This document shows, one piece after another, positions 25,725 through 34,751 of a DNA stretch of 64,000 bases (its first letter is position 1; each line of letters starts with the position of its first letter). Source of the stretch: Amycolatopsis sp. 195334CR. GTDB lineage: Bacteria > Actinomycetota > Actinomycetes > Mycobacteriales > Pseudonocardiaceae. The notes under the pieces were generated by a model. It ran no database searches and had not been told where the DNA came from. It saw nothing but the letters and a program-made list of their open reading frames with translations. Made by a program: the position numbers and the translations under genes. The stretch lies in NCBI RefSeq assembly GCF_017309385.1, contig NZ_JAFJMJ010000004.1, positions 372,001 to 436,000 of the forward strand, read 5' to 3'.

Positions 25725-25888
25725 GCTCGCTCCTCACTGGTCGAACCGCGCTGCCGCAGGTACTCCTCCAGCACCCGCTCGACGAACGCCGACAGCGACT
25801 CGTCGGCCTCGACGGACGCGTGCTTCACCCGCCGGACGAGGTCAGGCGGCAGGTAGACGCTGAACTGCCGTTTGGCGACCTTGGTCAT
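25721..25888 (-). CDS. Ribbon-helix-helix (CopG/Arc-type) DNA-binding protein, 55 aa
   Basis: A 55-residue protein: short strand KRQFSVYLP for base contacts, helix PDLVRRVKHASVEADES, and a second helix LSAFVERVLEEYLRQR, the classic CopG/Arc fold. It resembles toxin-antitoxin antitoxins, but its partner is a VOC protein rather than a toxin. ATG 25888 lies inside an inverted repeat that could be its own operator. Its TGA overlaps the VOC start (GTGATG), indicating coupling. Confidence 0.82.
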   Translation of the reverse strand: MTKVAKRQFSVYLPPDLVRRVKHASVEADESLSAFVERVLEEYLRQRGSTSEERA

Positions 25889-25913
25889 GCTCACATGCTA
25901 GCAAATGAGCATG
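25886..25913. promoter_or_regulatory. Nested palindrome, likely RHH operator
   Basis: CATGCTCA and TGAGCATG form perfect 8-base arms around a 12-base centre that itself contains the palindrome TGCTAGCA. It overlaps the start codon and upstream region of the ribbon-helix-helix gene and lies before the sulfotransferase. Multiple short dyads are what cooperative RHH repressors bind. Confidence 0.65.
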
Positions 25914-25936
25914 CGTGCACGAGTAGGGTGCGAGCC

Positions 25937-26560
25937 ATGGTGGAAGTGATCGGGGCGGGGTTCGGCCGGACCGGCACCACGTCGTTGCACGCCGCGCTGG
26001 AGGCGCTGGGGTACGCGCCGTGTCACCACATGCGGGAGGTGCTCGGCGATCCGGCGGCCACCGCGGCGTGGACGGCGGCACTGCGCGGGGACCGCGACGC
26101 GCTGCGCACGGCGGTCGCGGGTTATCGGGCCACTTTGGACTTCCCGGGGTGCCTGCTGTGGCGCGAGCTGAGGGAACTCTTCCCGGACGCCAAGGTGCTG
26201 CTCAGCGTCCGCGAGCCGGGGAGCTGGTACCGCAGCGCGGTCGAAACGATCTTCAACCCGGTGATGCGCGAGGTCACCGCGAAACTCGGCGGCGGGACCG
26301 ACGAGATGATGGCGGCCCTCGCCGAACGCGGCTTCGGCCACTTCGGCGAGGAGGAGACGATCGCCTGGTTCCTCCGGCACAACGAGGAGGTCCAGGCCGC
26401 GGTCCCGGCGGACAGGCTGCTCGTCTACCGGGTCACTGAGGGTTGGGAGCCGCTGTGCGCGTTCCTCGGCGTCCCGGTCCCGGCGGAACCGTTCCCCAGG
26501 TCCAACGACGCGGCCGACTTCACCGGCACCGTCGACCGCTTCCTCCGCGAACCGGGCTGA
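25937..26560 (+). CDS. Sulfotransferase-family protein
   Basis: A 207-residue P-loop protein. GAGFGRTGTTSLHAAL (about 6-21) is the 5'-phosphosulfate-binding loop of PAPS-dependent sulfotransferases, followed by CHHMREV and the SVREPGSWYRS segment that contacts the 3'-phosphate. It belongs to the short prokaryotic family of unknown acceptor. ATG 25937 has a weak AGGG site. Divergent from the RHH-VOC-MFS operon. Confidence 0.85.
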   Translation: MVEVIGAGFGRTGTTSLHAALEALGYAPCHHMREVLGDPAATAAWTAALRGDRDALRTAVAGYRATLDFPGCLLWRELRELFPDAKVLLSVREPGSWYRSAVETIFNPVMREVTAKLGGGTDEMMAALAERGFGHFGEEETIAWFLRHNEEVQAAVPADRLLVYRVTEGWEPLCAFLGVPVPAEPFPRSNDAADFTGTVDRFLREPG

Positions 26561-26615
26561 CCCGGGCGCACACCGCGCGGCCGTTACAGTGGCCGCCGAA
26601 GGCGGGAGGGCGGTT

Positions 26616-29561
26616 GTGGACTTCGGAGTGCTGGGCCCGCTGACCGCGTCGCGGGCGGGGCTGGCGCTGGAGCTCGGCACGCCGAAGGGACGGTTGCTCC
26701 TGGCGGTCCTGTTGAGCCGTCCCGGGCGGCTGGTCGCCGAGGACGCGCTGGCCGACGCGCTCTGGGGCGAGGACCCGCCGAAGAGCGCCGCCAAGAACGT
26801 GCAGACCTACGTCCACCGGCTCCGGCAGCGGCTGGGCGATCCGGACCGCATCGTCCGGGAGGGCGCCGGTTACCTGGTGCGGGCCGCCCGCGACGAGCTG
26901 GACTCGGCCCGTTTCGAGGATCTCGCGGGGCGCGCCCGGGCGGCCGAGGATCCCGCGGAAGCCCGCAGGCTCTTCGGGGAGGCGCTGGTGCTCTGGCGTG
27001 GACCCGCGTTCGACGGCTTCGCCGACGTGCCCGCGCTGACCGCGGAGGCCGCCCGCCTCGACGAACTGCGGCTCGGCGTGCTCGAAGAGCGGATCGACGT
27101 CGACCTCCGGCTCGGCCGCCACGGCGAACTGCTCGGTGAGCTGACGGCGCTGACGATGCAGCATCCGCTGCGCGAACGGATGTGGGCCCAGCTCATGCTC
27201 GCGCTCTACCGCGACGGCAGGCGGGCGGACGCGCTGCAGGCCTATCTCCAGGTCCGTACCGTGCTGGCCGAGGAAACCGGCGTGGAACCGGGGCAGCAAC
27301 TGCGGGAACTGCACCGGGTCGTGCTCGGCGACGAGTCCACAGTAGACACAGCGGCGCCGGAGACCGGCATCGTCCGGATGCTGCCGCCCGCCCTCGGCGA
27401 CTTCACCGGCCAACGGGCGGAACTGGCCCGGATCGAGGAGGTGCTCCGCACCGGGCGCGCCGCCGAGGAACCGGCCGCGGTGGTGACCATCTCGGGCACC
27501 GGCGGGATCGGCAAGACCGCGCTCGTGGTGCAGGCCGCGCACCGCCTCCGCCCCGTCTATCCCGACGGGCAGTTGTTCGCGGCGCTGGCCGGGGCCCGTG
27601 CCCAGCCGGTCGATCCGGCCGCGGTGCTCGGGCGGTTCCTCCGCGCGCTGGGCGTGCCCGCCACCGCGGTGCCCGACGACCAGGAGGAGCGTGTCGCGCT
27701 CTACCGGGGCTTGCTGGCGGAACGCCGGATCCTGGTGGTGCTCGACGACGCGCTCGACGAGGAGCAGCTGGCACCCCTGATGCCCGCGAGCGGGACCTGC
27801 GGGGTGCTCGTCACCGCCCGCGTGCGGCTGGGCGGTCTCGGTGGCGCGCACCGGATCGAGCTCCGCGAGATGTCCGAAGTGGACAGTGTGGCGATGCTGC
27901 GCCACAGCGACCGGCTGACCTCGGCGAGCCAGGCGGAACTGGCCGAGCTGGTGCGGTTGTGCGCGCGGCTGCCGCTCGCGCTGCGGATCGCCGGTTCGCT
28001 GCTGGTGTCGCGACCGCACTGGCGGCTCGCGGACCTCGTGTCGCGGCTGGCGGACGAGCAGCACCGGCTGGACGCGCTGCGGTACCGCGATCTCGAGGTG
28101 CGGGCCAGTTTCGGGCTGAGCTACCAGGGCCTGCGGCCCGAGGCGCGGCGGCTGTTCCGGCTGCTCGGGCTCCTGGAGGCACCCGATTTCCCGCTCTGGG
28201 CGGCGGCCGCCGCGCTCGACGCCGAACTGCGCACCGCGCGGGAACTGCTCGACGAACTGGTCGACGTCCACCTGCTCGACGTCACCGGCACACCGCAGGG
28301 CCAGGCGCGGTACGGCTTCCACGACCTGGTGCGCGCCTACGCGAGGGAACGCGCGGAGGCGGAGGACCCGGTCCGGGACCGGCACGAGGCCGTGGGCCGT
28401 GTCCTGGCCGCCCTGCTCGTCTTCACCGACATCGCCGACCGCGATCACATGGGGGAGAACATCTTCGAGCGGGAGGCGGCCCGGTGGCGGCCCGAGCGGG
28501 TGGCGGCGAGCCTGCCGCCCGCGGTCCCGCCGGTGAAGCTGCTCGACGCGGAGCGCGTCCCGCTGGTGGCGGGGGTGCGGCAGGCCGCGGACCTGGGCTG
28601 GAACGAGCTGTGCTGGGAGCTGGCCGTCGGCGGGCAGGCGTTGTTCGAGACCGAGCGGTACTTCGACGACTGGCAGGAGTGCTACGACATCGCGATGGCG
28701 CTGGCGACGGCGGCGGGCAACGTGCGCGGCCGGGCCAGGTTGCTCATTTCGATGGCCGGCCTGCGGTACACCCGGCGCCGGTACGGTCCGTCCGAGGAGG
28801 CCAACACCGAGGCGATGCGCCTGTTCGAGCAGGCCGGTGACCAGCGCGGGTACCTGGAGGCGCTGACCAACGCGCCGTTCTTCCTGGTGCCCGGCGGGCG
28901 GTTGACCGAGGCGGTCGTGGCGGGCCGCGAGGCCTTCGAACGACTCGACGCCGCCGGGCAGGCCGCGGCGGCGCTGCACGCGTACTCCCAGGTCGGCCTC
29001 GCTCACCTGCAGGCGGGGCAACCGGAAGCCGCGGTGGAGGTGCTCACCGAGATCGTCGCCGGGGCGCGGAAACTGGGGATCCGGACGCTGATCGCGCGGG
29101 ACACCTACTGGCTCGGCCAGGCGCACCTCGCGTGCGGGAGGCAGGCGGAGGCCGAGGAGGCGTTCACCGAGCTGATCGAGTTCGCCGGGGACATCGGGTC
29201 GTCGGGCGGGGTCTACACGGCGCACGCCTGGGGATGTCTCCATCTGGCCAGGGGCGAGTACGGCGAGGCGCGCTCACGCCTGCGCGAAGCCGTAGCGGCC
29301 GCGCAGGCCCTGCACGACCCCATGTTCGAGACCCGGGTGTTCACCGATCTGCTGGATCCGCGCCTGTACGCCGACCACGAGTTGCCCGCCGCGATCGGCG
29401 AGGGGGAACACGCGGTCGCGGTGGCTCGCGGCATCGACTACCCGTACCTGCTCGCGGGCGTGCTGGACCAGCTCGCCCGGCTGCGGGCGGCGGCGGGCGA
29501 CGAGGAGGCGGCGCGCCACCTCGCGGGCGAAGCGGCCGCGGTGCGCGCCAAGATCCGCTGA
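26616..29561 (+). CDS. AfsR-like regulator (SARP/BTAD, NB-ARC, TPR)
   Basis: A 981-residue multidomain activator. Winged-helix DNA-binding domain about 1-90 (GRLVAEDALADALWGEDPP; KNVQTYVHRLRQRLGD), bacterial transcriptional activation domain about 95-240, and an NB-ARC ATPase with P-loop TISGTGGIGKTAL (about 291-303) and Walker B-like ILVVLDDAL. A C-terminal TPR region runs from about 680 to the end. GTG 26616 follows GGGAGGG. The family activates secondary metabolism, but no biosynthetic cluster is in this window, so it may act elsewhere or globally. Confidence 0.93.
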   Translation: MDFGVLGPLTASRAGLALELGTPKGRLLLAVLLSRPGRLVAEDALADALWGEDPPKSAAKNVQTYVHRLRQRLGDPDRIVREGAGYLVRAARDELDSARFEDLAGRARAAEDPAEARRLFGEALVLWRGPAFDGFADVPALTAEAARLDELRLGVLEERIDVDLRLGRHGELLGELTALTMQHPLRERMWAQLMLALYRDGRRADALQAYLQVRTVLAEETGVEPGQQLRELHRVVLGDESTVDTAAPETGIVRMLPPALGDFTGQRAELARIEEVLRTGRAAEEPAAVVTISGTGGIGKTALVVQAAHRLRPVYPDGQLFAALAGARAQPVDPAAVLGRFLRALGVPATAVPDDQEERVALYRGLLAERRILVVLDDALDEEQLAPLMPASGTCGVLVTARVRLGGLGGAHRIELREMSEVDSVAMLRHSDRLTSASQAELAELVRLCARLPLALRIAGSLLVSRPHWRLADLVSRLADEQHRLDALRYRDLEVRASFGLSYQGLRPEARRLFRLLGLLEAPDFPLWAAAAALDAELRTARELLDELVDVHLLDVTGTPQGQARYGFHDLVRAYARERAEAEDPVRDRHEAVGRVLAALLVFTDIADRDHMGENIFEREAARWRPERVAASLPPAVPPVKLLDAERVPLVAGVRQAADLGWNELCWELAVGGQALFETERYFDDWQECYDIAMALATAAGNVRGRARLLISMAGLRYTRRRYGPSEEANTEAMRLFEQAGDQRGYLEALTNAPFFLVPGGRLTEAVVAGREAFERLDAAGQAAAALHAYSQVGLAHLQAGQPEAAVEVLTEIVAGARKLGIRTLIARDTYWLGQAHLACGRQAEAEEAFTELIEFAGDIGSSGGVYTAHAWGCLHLARGEYGEARSRLREAVAAAQALHDPMFETRVFTDLLDPRLYADHELPAAIGEGEHAVAVARGIDYPYLLAGVLDQLARLRAAAGDEEAARHLAGEAAAVRAKIR

Positions 29562-29665
29562 CCCGGCGTATACCAGCCGTATTCCGGGCCCTGCGATCGT
29601 GCGCGGCGTCGAACGTTCGAAGCCGCCCGTTTCCCGGCGGCCCTGGTCAATGCAGTGAGGTAGTT

Positions 29666-30286
29666 GTGCACAAGGGACGGATCGTTTTCGCGGCCGCGCT
29701 GGCCACCATCGGGTTCGGGCTCTCGGCCTGTGGCAGCGAGCCCGCCCCGCCGAAGGCCCCGCCGACGCCGCCCCCGGCCGCGCCCGCGCCGAGCAGCGAG
29801 CCCGCGGACGACGCTGGTGCCGCGCCGGTCGACGGTGAGGTCACCGCGCCGGGCACGAAGCTCAAGCTCGGGGAGCGCGCGGTGCTGCCGTTCGAGTACA
29901 CGAAGCAGAAGAAGGGGACCATCGCCGTGACGGTCACGGCGATCGAGAAGGGCAGTGAGGCCGACATGGCCGCCTTCGGGGAGAAGGCGAAGGGGATGAC
30001 GCCGTACTTCCTCAAGATGAAGGTGGAGAACGTCGGCGGTACCGACTTGGCGCACGCGTCGCTGAAGCTGAACGGCGTGCTGGAAGGCGGCAGCGGTACC
30101 GGGGTGGTGCTGATCGGCGACATCCCCGGCAAGTGCGACAACGAGACCGCGCCGGCGAAGTTCACCACGAAGGGCGCGTCCTACGAGACGTGCTCGCTCA
30201 GCGCCACCAAGGACAAGCCCGTCACCGCCGTCGAATTCGACGAGGGCGACGCGTACCAGGACGGTCCGGTCGTCTGGACCAGTTGA
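29666..30286 (+). CDS. Secreted lipoprotein of unknown function
   Basis: A 206-residue protein with signal peptide and lipobox LSAC (Cys about residue 21), then a Pro/Ala-rich linker (about 26-55) and one beta-rich domain (GERAVLPFEYTKQKKGTIAV; YFLKMKVENVGGTDLAHASL) resembling DUF4352-like telomeric-repeat-factor folds. Two later cysteines (KCDNET, YETCSL) may pair. GTG 29666 has GAGGT upstream. Likely anchored on the outer membrane face; no function assigned. Confidence 0.75.
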   Translation: MHKGRIVFAAALATIGFGLSACGSEPAPPKAPPTPPPAAPAPSSEPADDAGAAPVDGEVTAPGTKLKLGERAVLPFEYTKQKKGTIAVTVTAIEKGSEADMAAFGEKAKGMTPYFLKMKVENVGGTDLAHASLKLNGVLEGGSGTGVVLIGDIPGKCDNETAPAKFTTKGASYETCSLSATKDKPVTAVEFDEGDAYQDGPVVWTS

Positions 30287-30301
30287 GCCCGCTGGAAGCC
30301 G

Positions 30302-32206
30302 TTACCGGCTCCCCCGGAGGTGGCGGGCGAGGAACCGTTCCAGCGTGCGGTACAGCTCGATGTTGCTGTCCGGGTTGACGAACCAGTGGCCCTCCCGCTC
30401 GTTGAGCAGGTACTCCACCTCGCCGCCCCGGGCACGCAGCGCCTCGGCCACCCGGTCGGAGTGGCGCCGGTGGACGCGGACATCGTTGGCACCGTGGACG
30501 AGCAGCATCGGCGCGGTGATGTCACCGACCCGGCTGATCGGCGACCGGGCGAGCATGTCGGCTTCCTGCGCCGGGTCCTCGGGGTCACCGATGTAGCGCA
30601 GGTACGAGTTCTGCACGGCACGCCGCGCGAACGGGACGACCGACCGCACGAGGTCGGTGAGGTCGGACATGCCGGTGTAGCTGGCCGCCGCGGCGAATCG
30701 GTCCGGGGTGAACGCGGCCCCGACGAGTGCGGCGTAACCACCGTAGGAAGAGCCGTAGATCGCGACGCGGCCGGGATCGGTGTAGCCCTGCGCGATCGCC
30801 CAGTCCAGCGCGTCGATCACGTCGTCGTGCATGCGGCCGGCGAACTGGCCGATCGCGGCCTGGGTGAACGCCTTGCCATACCCGGTGGAGCCGCGGAAGT
30901 TCACCTGCAGCACCGCGTAACCGCGGTTGGCCAGCAGCTGGACCTCCGGGTCGTAGCACCAGCTGTCGCGGTACCACGGACCACCGTGCAGCAACACCAC
31001 CGTCGGCAGGCCGCGGGGCTCGGCGCCGACCGGGAGGGTGAGGTGGCAGGGCAGCGCCAGGCCGTCGCGGGCGGACACCGTAACCGGGGTGACCGCGGCC
31101 AGTTGCGCCGGGTCCAGATGCGGGTACGGGCGGAACAGCCGCCGGGCCGTTCCGGTGGTGTGGTCGTAGAACCAGGTGACACCGGGGTCGCGGTCGTGGG
31201 TGAAGTCCACCACCCAGCGCCGGCCGGCGTCGTCGCAGGACACGTGGGCGAGGTCGCCGTCGGACAGCTCGGCCAGTCGCGGCAGCACCTCGGCGAAGTG
31301 CGGGTCGAGGGCGTGGATCTCCTGCCGGGCACCGAGGTACCGGGCGCCGAGCAGGTCGCCGGTGGCCTGGTTCAGGATCAGCGAGGACGGGAAGCGGGGG
31401 TCGGCCTCCGGCCGCGGGGTGTCCAGGTCGAACCCGGGGCGGCTGTCCACTCCGGACTGTTCGCCGGTGTCGAGGTCCAGCCGCACCAGGCGGATGTGGT
31501 CCGAACCACGCGGCGAACCGATCCACAACCCCGTTCCGTCGGGGGTGGGCACGCAGGGGTTGACGCCGAAGGGGTGGTCGAGCCCGGAGAACCGGGCGAT
31601 CAACCGCGGCGCCCCGGCCGAGAACTCCGACAGCAGGTGATCACCGTCGTCGGCCATGCGGTAGGCGAGGATCCGGCCACCCGGCGCGCAGAGCCAGGAG
31701 GTGACGTCACCGGGGTTCTCGGCGAGCAACGTCATCCGGGCCGTGCCGAGGTCGATTTCGTGCAGGTCGATCAGCTCGGGCCGGCGCGCGTTGAACTGGA
31801 CGACGACCGTGCCGGGCCGGTCCGCGCGGAACTGGGTGCCCAGCACGCGTGCCCCGTCGACCGGGGTCAGATCCACCGCGGGCTCGTCGGGCCGGGCGGG
31901 GTCGATCCGGTGCAGGTGGGCGTTCTCGTCGCCGTCGGTGTCCTGGGTGAAGAGCAGGTACCGGGAGTCGGGGGTCCAGAAGAACGTGTCGATGCTGCGG
32001 TGGTCGTCGGCGGTGACGCGCCGGGACGCCGGGTCGTCGGTCGCGCTGGTTTCCGGCCAGTCACCCGCCAGGTCACGAACGAACACGTTGAGCCGGTCGC
32101 GCCACGGGGCGAGGTAGGCGACCTTCGTGCCGTCGGGGGAGAGCTGGGCACGGCTGCGGGCGGGCGGGCGGAAGAACTCTTCGACGGTGATCGGCTTGGG
32201 CGTCAT
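30302..32206 (-). CDS. Prolyl-oligopeptidase-family serine peptidase (S9)
   Basis: A 634-residue cytoplasmic peptidase: N-terminal beta-propeller (about 15-370, with WTPDSRYLLFT) and a C-terminal alpha/beta hydrolase. The triad is Ser in GSSYGG (about 487), Asp in HGANDVRV (about 572) and His in EGHWF (about 605). HGGPW gives the oxyanion hole. This is the dipeptidyl-peptidase/acylaminoacyl-peptidase type. ATG 32206 follows GGAGG. Confidence 0.92.
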   Translation of the reverse strand: MTPKPITVEEFFRPPARSRAQLSPDGTKVAYLAPWRDRLNVFVRDLAGDWPETSATDDPASRRVTADDHRSIDTFFWTPDSRYLLFTQDTDGDENAHLHRIDPARPDEPAVDLTPVDGARVLGTQFRADRPGTVVVQFNARRPELIDLHEIDLGTARMTLLAENPGDVTSWLCAPGGRILAYRMADDGDHLLSEFSAGAPRLIARFSGLDHPFGVNPCVPTPDGTGLWIGSPRGSDHIRLVRLDLDTGEQSGVDSRPGFDLDTPRPEADPRFPSSLILNQATGDLLGARYLGARQEIHALDPHFAEVLPRLAELSDGDLAHVSCDDAGRRWVVDFTHDRDPGVTWFYDHTTGTARRLFRPYPHLDPAQLAAVTPVTVSARDGLALPCHLTLPVGAEPRGLPTVVLLHGGPWYRDSWCYDPEVQLLANRGYAVLQVNFRGSTGYGKAFTQAAIGQFAGRMHDDVIDALDWAIAQGYTDPGRVAIYGSSYGGYAALVGAAFTPDRFAAAASYTGMSDLTDLVRSVVPFARRAVQNSYLRYIGDPEDPAQEADMLARSPISRVGDITAPMLLVHGANDVRVHRRHSDRVAEALRARGGEVEYLLNEREGHWFVNPDSNIELYRTLERFLARHLRGSR

Positions 32207-32304
32207 GCCGGGCCTCCGGGATCGGTGGTGCGGACACCCCCGAGTTCAAACCCCGACGTCGCGTCGTACTCAAGTCCGGCAGGCGTGATCCACGCCATAC
32301 CCGG

Positions 32305-33033
32305 TCAAGCTCCGCCGGGCTGCTCCAGCCGTTGTCCGACCCGGCGCAGGACGCGGTGCTGCACCGGCCGGAGGTTCTGCTCGCTGAGTTCGTCCAGCAG
32401 CGCGGCCGCTCGCCCGTCGAGCCGGGCGAGCTCGGTCAGCCCCGCCGTCATCGGTCCCAGCAGGGCGACCAGATCGTCGACGAGCTGGGCGACTTCGTCT
32501 TCGGGCGGGTCGGCATCGAGGGCGTAGAACCGCGCGGTGAGCGGAGCGACGGCCGACGTCCCGGCGGTGAGCAGGGTGATCAGTTCCGCGTGGCCCGCCT
32601 CGTCGAGCAGGTGCGCGACGAGCAGCAGCTGTTCGTGCTCGTACCGCGCCATGGATTCTTCCGGCGAGGAGCGGAACGCCGCCAGATCCGGGGGCAGATC
32701 CGGCGGGGATCCGGTGCGGCGCAGCACGGCGATGTTCTCCCGCCGCGCCGTGAGCCGCTCGATCTCGGCCGCGGCGTCCCGGTCGAGATCGTCGAGCAGC
32801 CGCTCGGCGGCGGCCGGATCGTCCAGCACGGCGGGTATCTCGGACAGCGGGACGCCGAGGGCGGTCAGCCGGGTGATGCGCAGGAGCCGGACCAGGTGGC
32901 CCACGTCGTAGTGCCGGTAACCGCCCGCCGACCGCGGTGGCTCGGGCAGCAGCCCGATCTGGTGGTAGTGGCGCAGCGTGCGGACGGTGACGCCGGCCAC
33001 CTCGGCGAGTTCACCGCTGAGCACTCGGTCCAC
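32305..33033 (-). CDS. MerR-family regulator
   Basis: A 242-residue regulator. The N-terminal winged helix (ELAEVAGVTVRTLRHYHQIGLL, about 8-29; GGYRHYDVGHLVRLLRI) is MerR-type. A dimerising helix and a long helical C-terminal domain follow; no metal-binding cysteines, so it likely senses an organic ligand. GTG 33033 lies 15 bases after the LysR stop on the same strand. Confidence 0.9.
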   Translation of the reverse strand: MDRVLSGELAEVAGVTVRTLRHYHQIGLLPEPPRSAGGYRHYDVGHLVRLLRITRLTALGVPLSEIPAVLDDPAAAERLLDDLDRDAAAEIERLTARRENIAVLRRTGSPPDLPPDLAAFRSSPEESMARYEHEQLLLVAHLLDEAGHAELITLLTAGTSAVAPLTARFYALDADPPEDEVAQLVDDLVALLGPMTAGLTELARLDGRAAALLDELSEQNLRPVQHRVLRRVGQRLEQPGGA

Positions 33034-33048
33034 CCCTCCGGCCGCGCG

Positions 33049-33978
33049 TCACGAGTCGGGGTCGCTCAGCCACTTGTTGCGTTCCGCGCACCGCCGGGCG
33101 GTTTCGACCACCCCGGCGATGGCGGGTGACGGGTCGTTCGCGGGCCACAGCACGGAGAGTTCGGCCATGATCGGCGGATCGACGACGTCGCGGAGCACGA
33201 TGCCGTTGCTGGTCTTGGCGGCGTGCTCGGCGAACGACGCCGGGGCCAGGCTGATCTCGTTCCCGCTGGAGAGCCGGGCGAGCATGACGTTCACCGGTGG
33301 GGCGTCGAAGGCGCAGATCTCCGGGGTGAAGCCCGCTTCCTGGCACGCGGCGACGATGCTGTCGTAGTACGCCGGGGCGAGGTGGCGGGCGAACAGCAGC
33401 AGGGTCTCGCCGCGCAGGGACGCCACCGGGATCCTCGGCGCGTCGGCGAGGCGGTGGCGGGCGCTGAGGACCGCGGCAACGGGCTCTTCGCGGAGGAGTT
33501 CGCCGCTGACGCCGTCGACCGGCGGCGGTGAAAGAGCGAGACCGACGTCCAGGTCACCGGAGCGCAGGCGGTCGGGGATCTCGGAGCTGTAGTACTCCCG
33601 GGCGTCGACCATGAAGTCGGGGTGGTCCTCCCGCAGCGCGTCCAGGAGCGCGGTGAGCGTGTCGAAGCTGGTCACCGGGGTGTAGCCGAGCCGGATGGTG
33701 GTGGCGATCCCGGCGCCGGACAACCGGGTGAGCTGCACGGCGTCCTCCAGCGCCGCGAGCACCTTCGGCGCCTCGCGAGCCAGCGTCCGGCCCGCGGCGG
33801 TGAGGTGCACGTTCCGGCTCGACCGCACGAACAGCGGGGTGCCGAGGGTGTCCTCGAGCTTGCGGATCTGGTGGCTCAGCGAGGGCTGGGCGATGTAGAG
33901 CCGCGTGGCCGCGCGGCCGAAGTGGAGTTCCTCGGCTACGGCCAGGAAGTAGCGGAGGACGCGGGGGCTGATATCGAT
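33049..33978 (-). CDS. LysR-family regulator, apparent ATC start
   Basis: A 309-residue LysR regulator with winged helix RYFLAVAEELHFGRAATRLY then IAQPSLSHQIRKLEDTLG (residues 9-46) and a two-lobed effector domain. The full family N-terminus is open, but no ATG, GTG or TTG precedes it: an in-frame TAG lies at 33988-33990, and the first codon at the expected place is ATC (33976-33978), seven bases after AGGA. Starting at the first GTG (near 33828) would remove the DNA-binding domain. It is divergent from the redox operon that it probably controls. Confidence 0.8.
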   Translation of the reverse strand: MDISPRVLRYFLAVAEELHFGRAATRLYIAQPSLSHQIRKLEDTLGTPLFVRSSRNVHLTAAGRTLAREAPKVLAALEDAVQLTRLSGAGIATTIRLGYTPVTSFDTLTALLDALREDHPDFMVDAREYYSSEIPDRLRSGDLDVGLALSPPPVDGVSGELLREEPVAAVLSARHRLADAPRIPVASLRGETLLLFARHLAPAYYDSIVAACQEAGFTPEICAFDAPPVNVMLARLSSGNEISLAPASFAEHAAKTSNGIVLRDVVDPPIMAELSVLWPANDPSPAIAGVVETARRCAERNKWLSDPDS

Positions 33979-34158
33979 AGACGAATCCTACCGCTGGCGG
34001 GCGGGACAAGTCTTGGACGCCCGCTCCGGGACCGCCATAGAGTCGTCCTCGCGCCGGGGAACAGTCCACTGTGTCCCCGTCGATCCTGGTCAGAGCCGGT
34101 TTCCGGGCGGGTGCCCGGCCGGCGAACCACCTCCACCCGTTCTCGCGAGGAATCAAGC

Positions 34159-34713
34159 ATGGACATCACCGTGATCGGTCGCGGCAATCTCGGCGGCGGC
34201 CTGGCCCGCCTGTGGGCACGGGCCGGGCACCGGGTGACGCAGCTGGGACGCGGAGGCGGCGAGGCAGGCGCCTCGGACGTGGTGCTGCTCGCCGTCCCCG
34301 GCACCGCGGTCGAGGCGGCTCTGTCGTCGGTCGCCGGGCTCGAGGGCAAACCGGTGCTCGACGCCACGAACCTCTACGGCGGTGCCCGGCCACCCGCCGG
34401 GTTCCCGTCCAACGCCGAGTACGTCAAGTCGGTGACGGGCGGGCCGACGGCGAAGGCGTTCAGCACCAACTTCGCCTCGCTGTTCGGGCGGATCGCCGAA
34501 GCCCGCGTGCGCCCGGGCAACCTCTGGTCCGGTGACGACGAAGCCGGGGACCTGGTCGAGCGGCTCAGCCTCGACGCCGGGTACGAGGCGGTCCGCCTCG
34601 GCGACCTGAGCCTGGCCGCCACGCAGGAAGGCCTGGCCGGTCCGATCTTCGCGATCGCGCAGGCCGGGCTCGGCCAGTTCGTCTACCGGATGGCCGCACC
34701 GGAACAGCTCTGA
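34159..34713 (+). CDS. F420/NADP-type oxidoreductase (Rossmann)
   Basis: A 184-residue protein beginning with the nucleotide-binding loop VIGRGNLGGGLARLWARAG (about 5-23). It resembles F420-dependent NADP reductases and related NAD(P)-binding proteins (DVVLLAVPG; PVLDATNLYGG; KAFSTNFASLFG). ATG 34159 has GAGGAA six bases upstream. First gene of a five-gene rightward operon, divergent from the LysR gene. Confidence 0.85.
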   Translation: MDITVIGRGNLGGGLARLWARAGHRVTQLGRGGGEAGASDVVLLAVPGTAVEAALSSVAGLEGKPVLDATNLYGGARPPAGFPSNAEYVKSVTGGPTAKAFSTNFASLFGRIAEARVRPGNLWSGDDEAGDLVERLSLDAGYEAVRLGDLSLAATQEGLAGPIFAIAQAGLGQFVYRMAAPEQL

Positions 34714-34751
34714 CCACCGAACGCCCACCCCGACACGCAGAAGGAAACCAC

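Noticed and set aside
25721..25888. Classical toxin-antitoxin pair
   Set aside because: The partner is a VOC-fold protein, with no known toxin fold or nuclease motif.
26520..29243. 907-residue open frame opposite the AfsR-like gene
   Set aside because: Antisense low-complexity product; the plus-strand protein has a full domain set.
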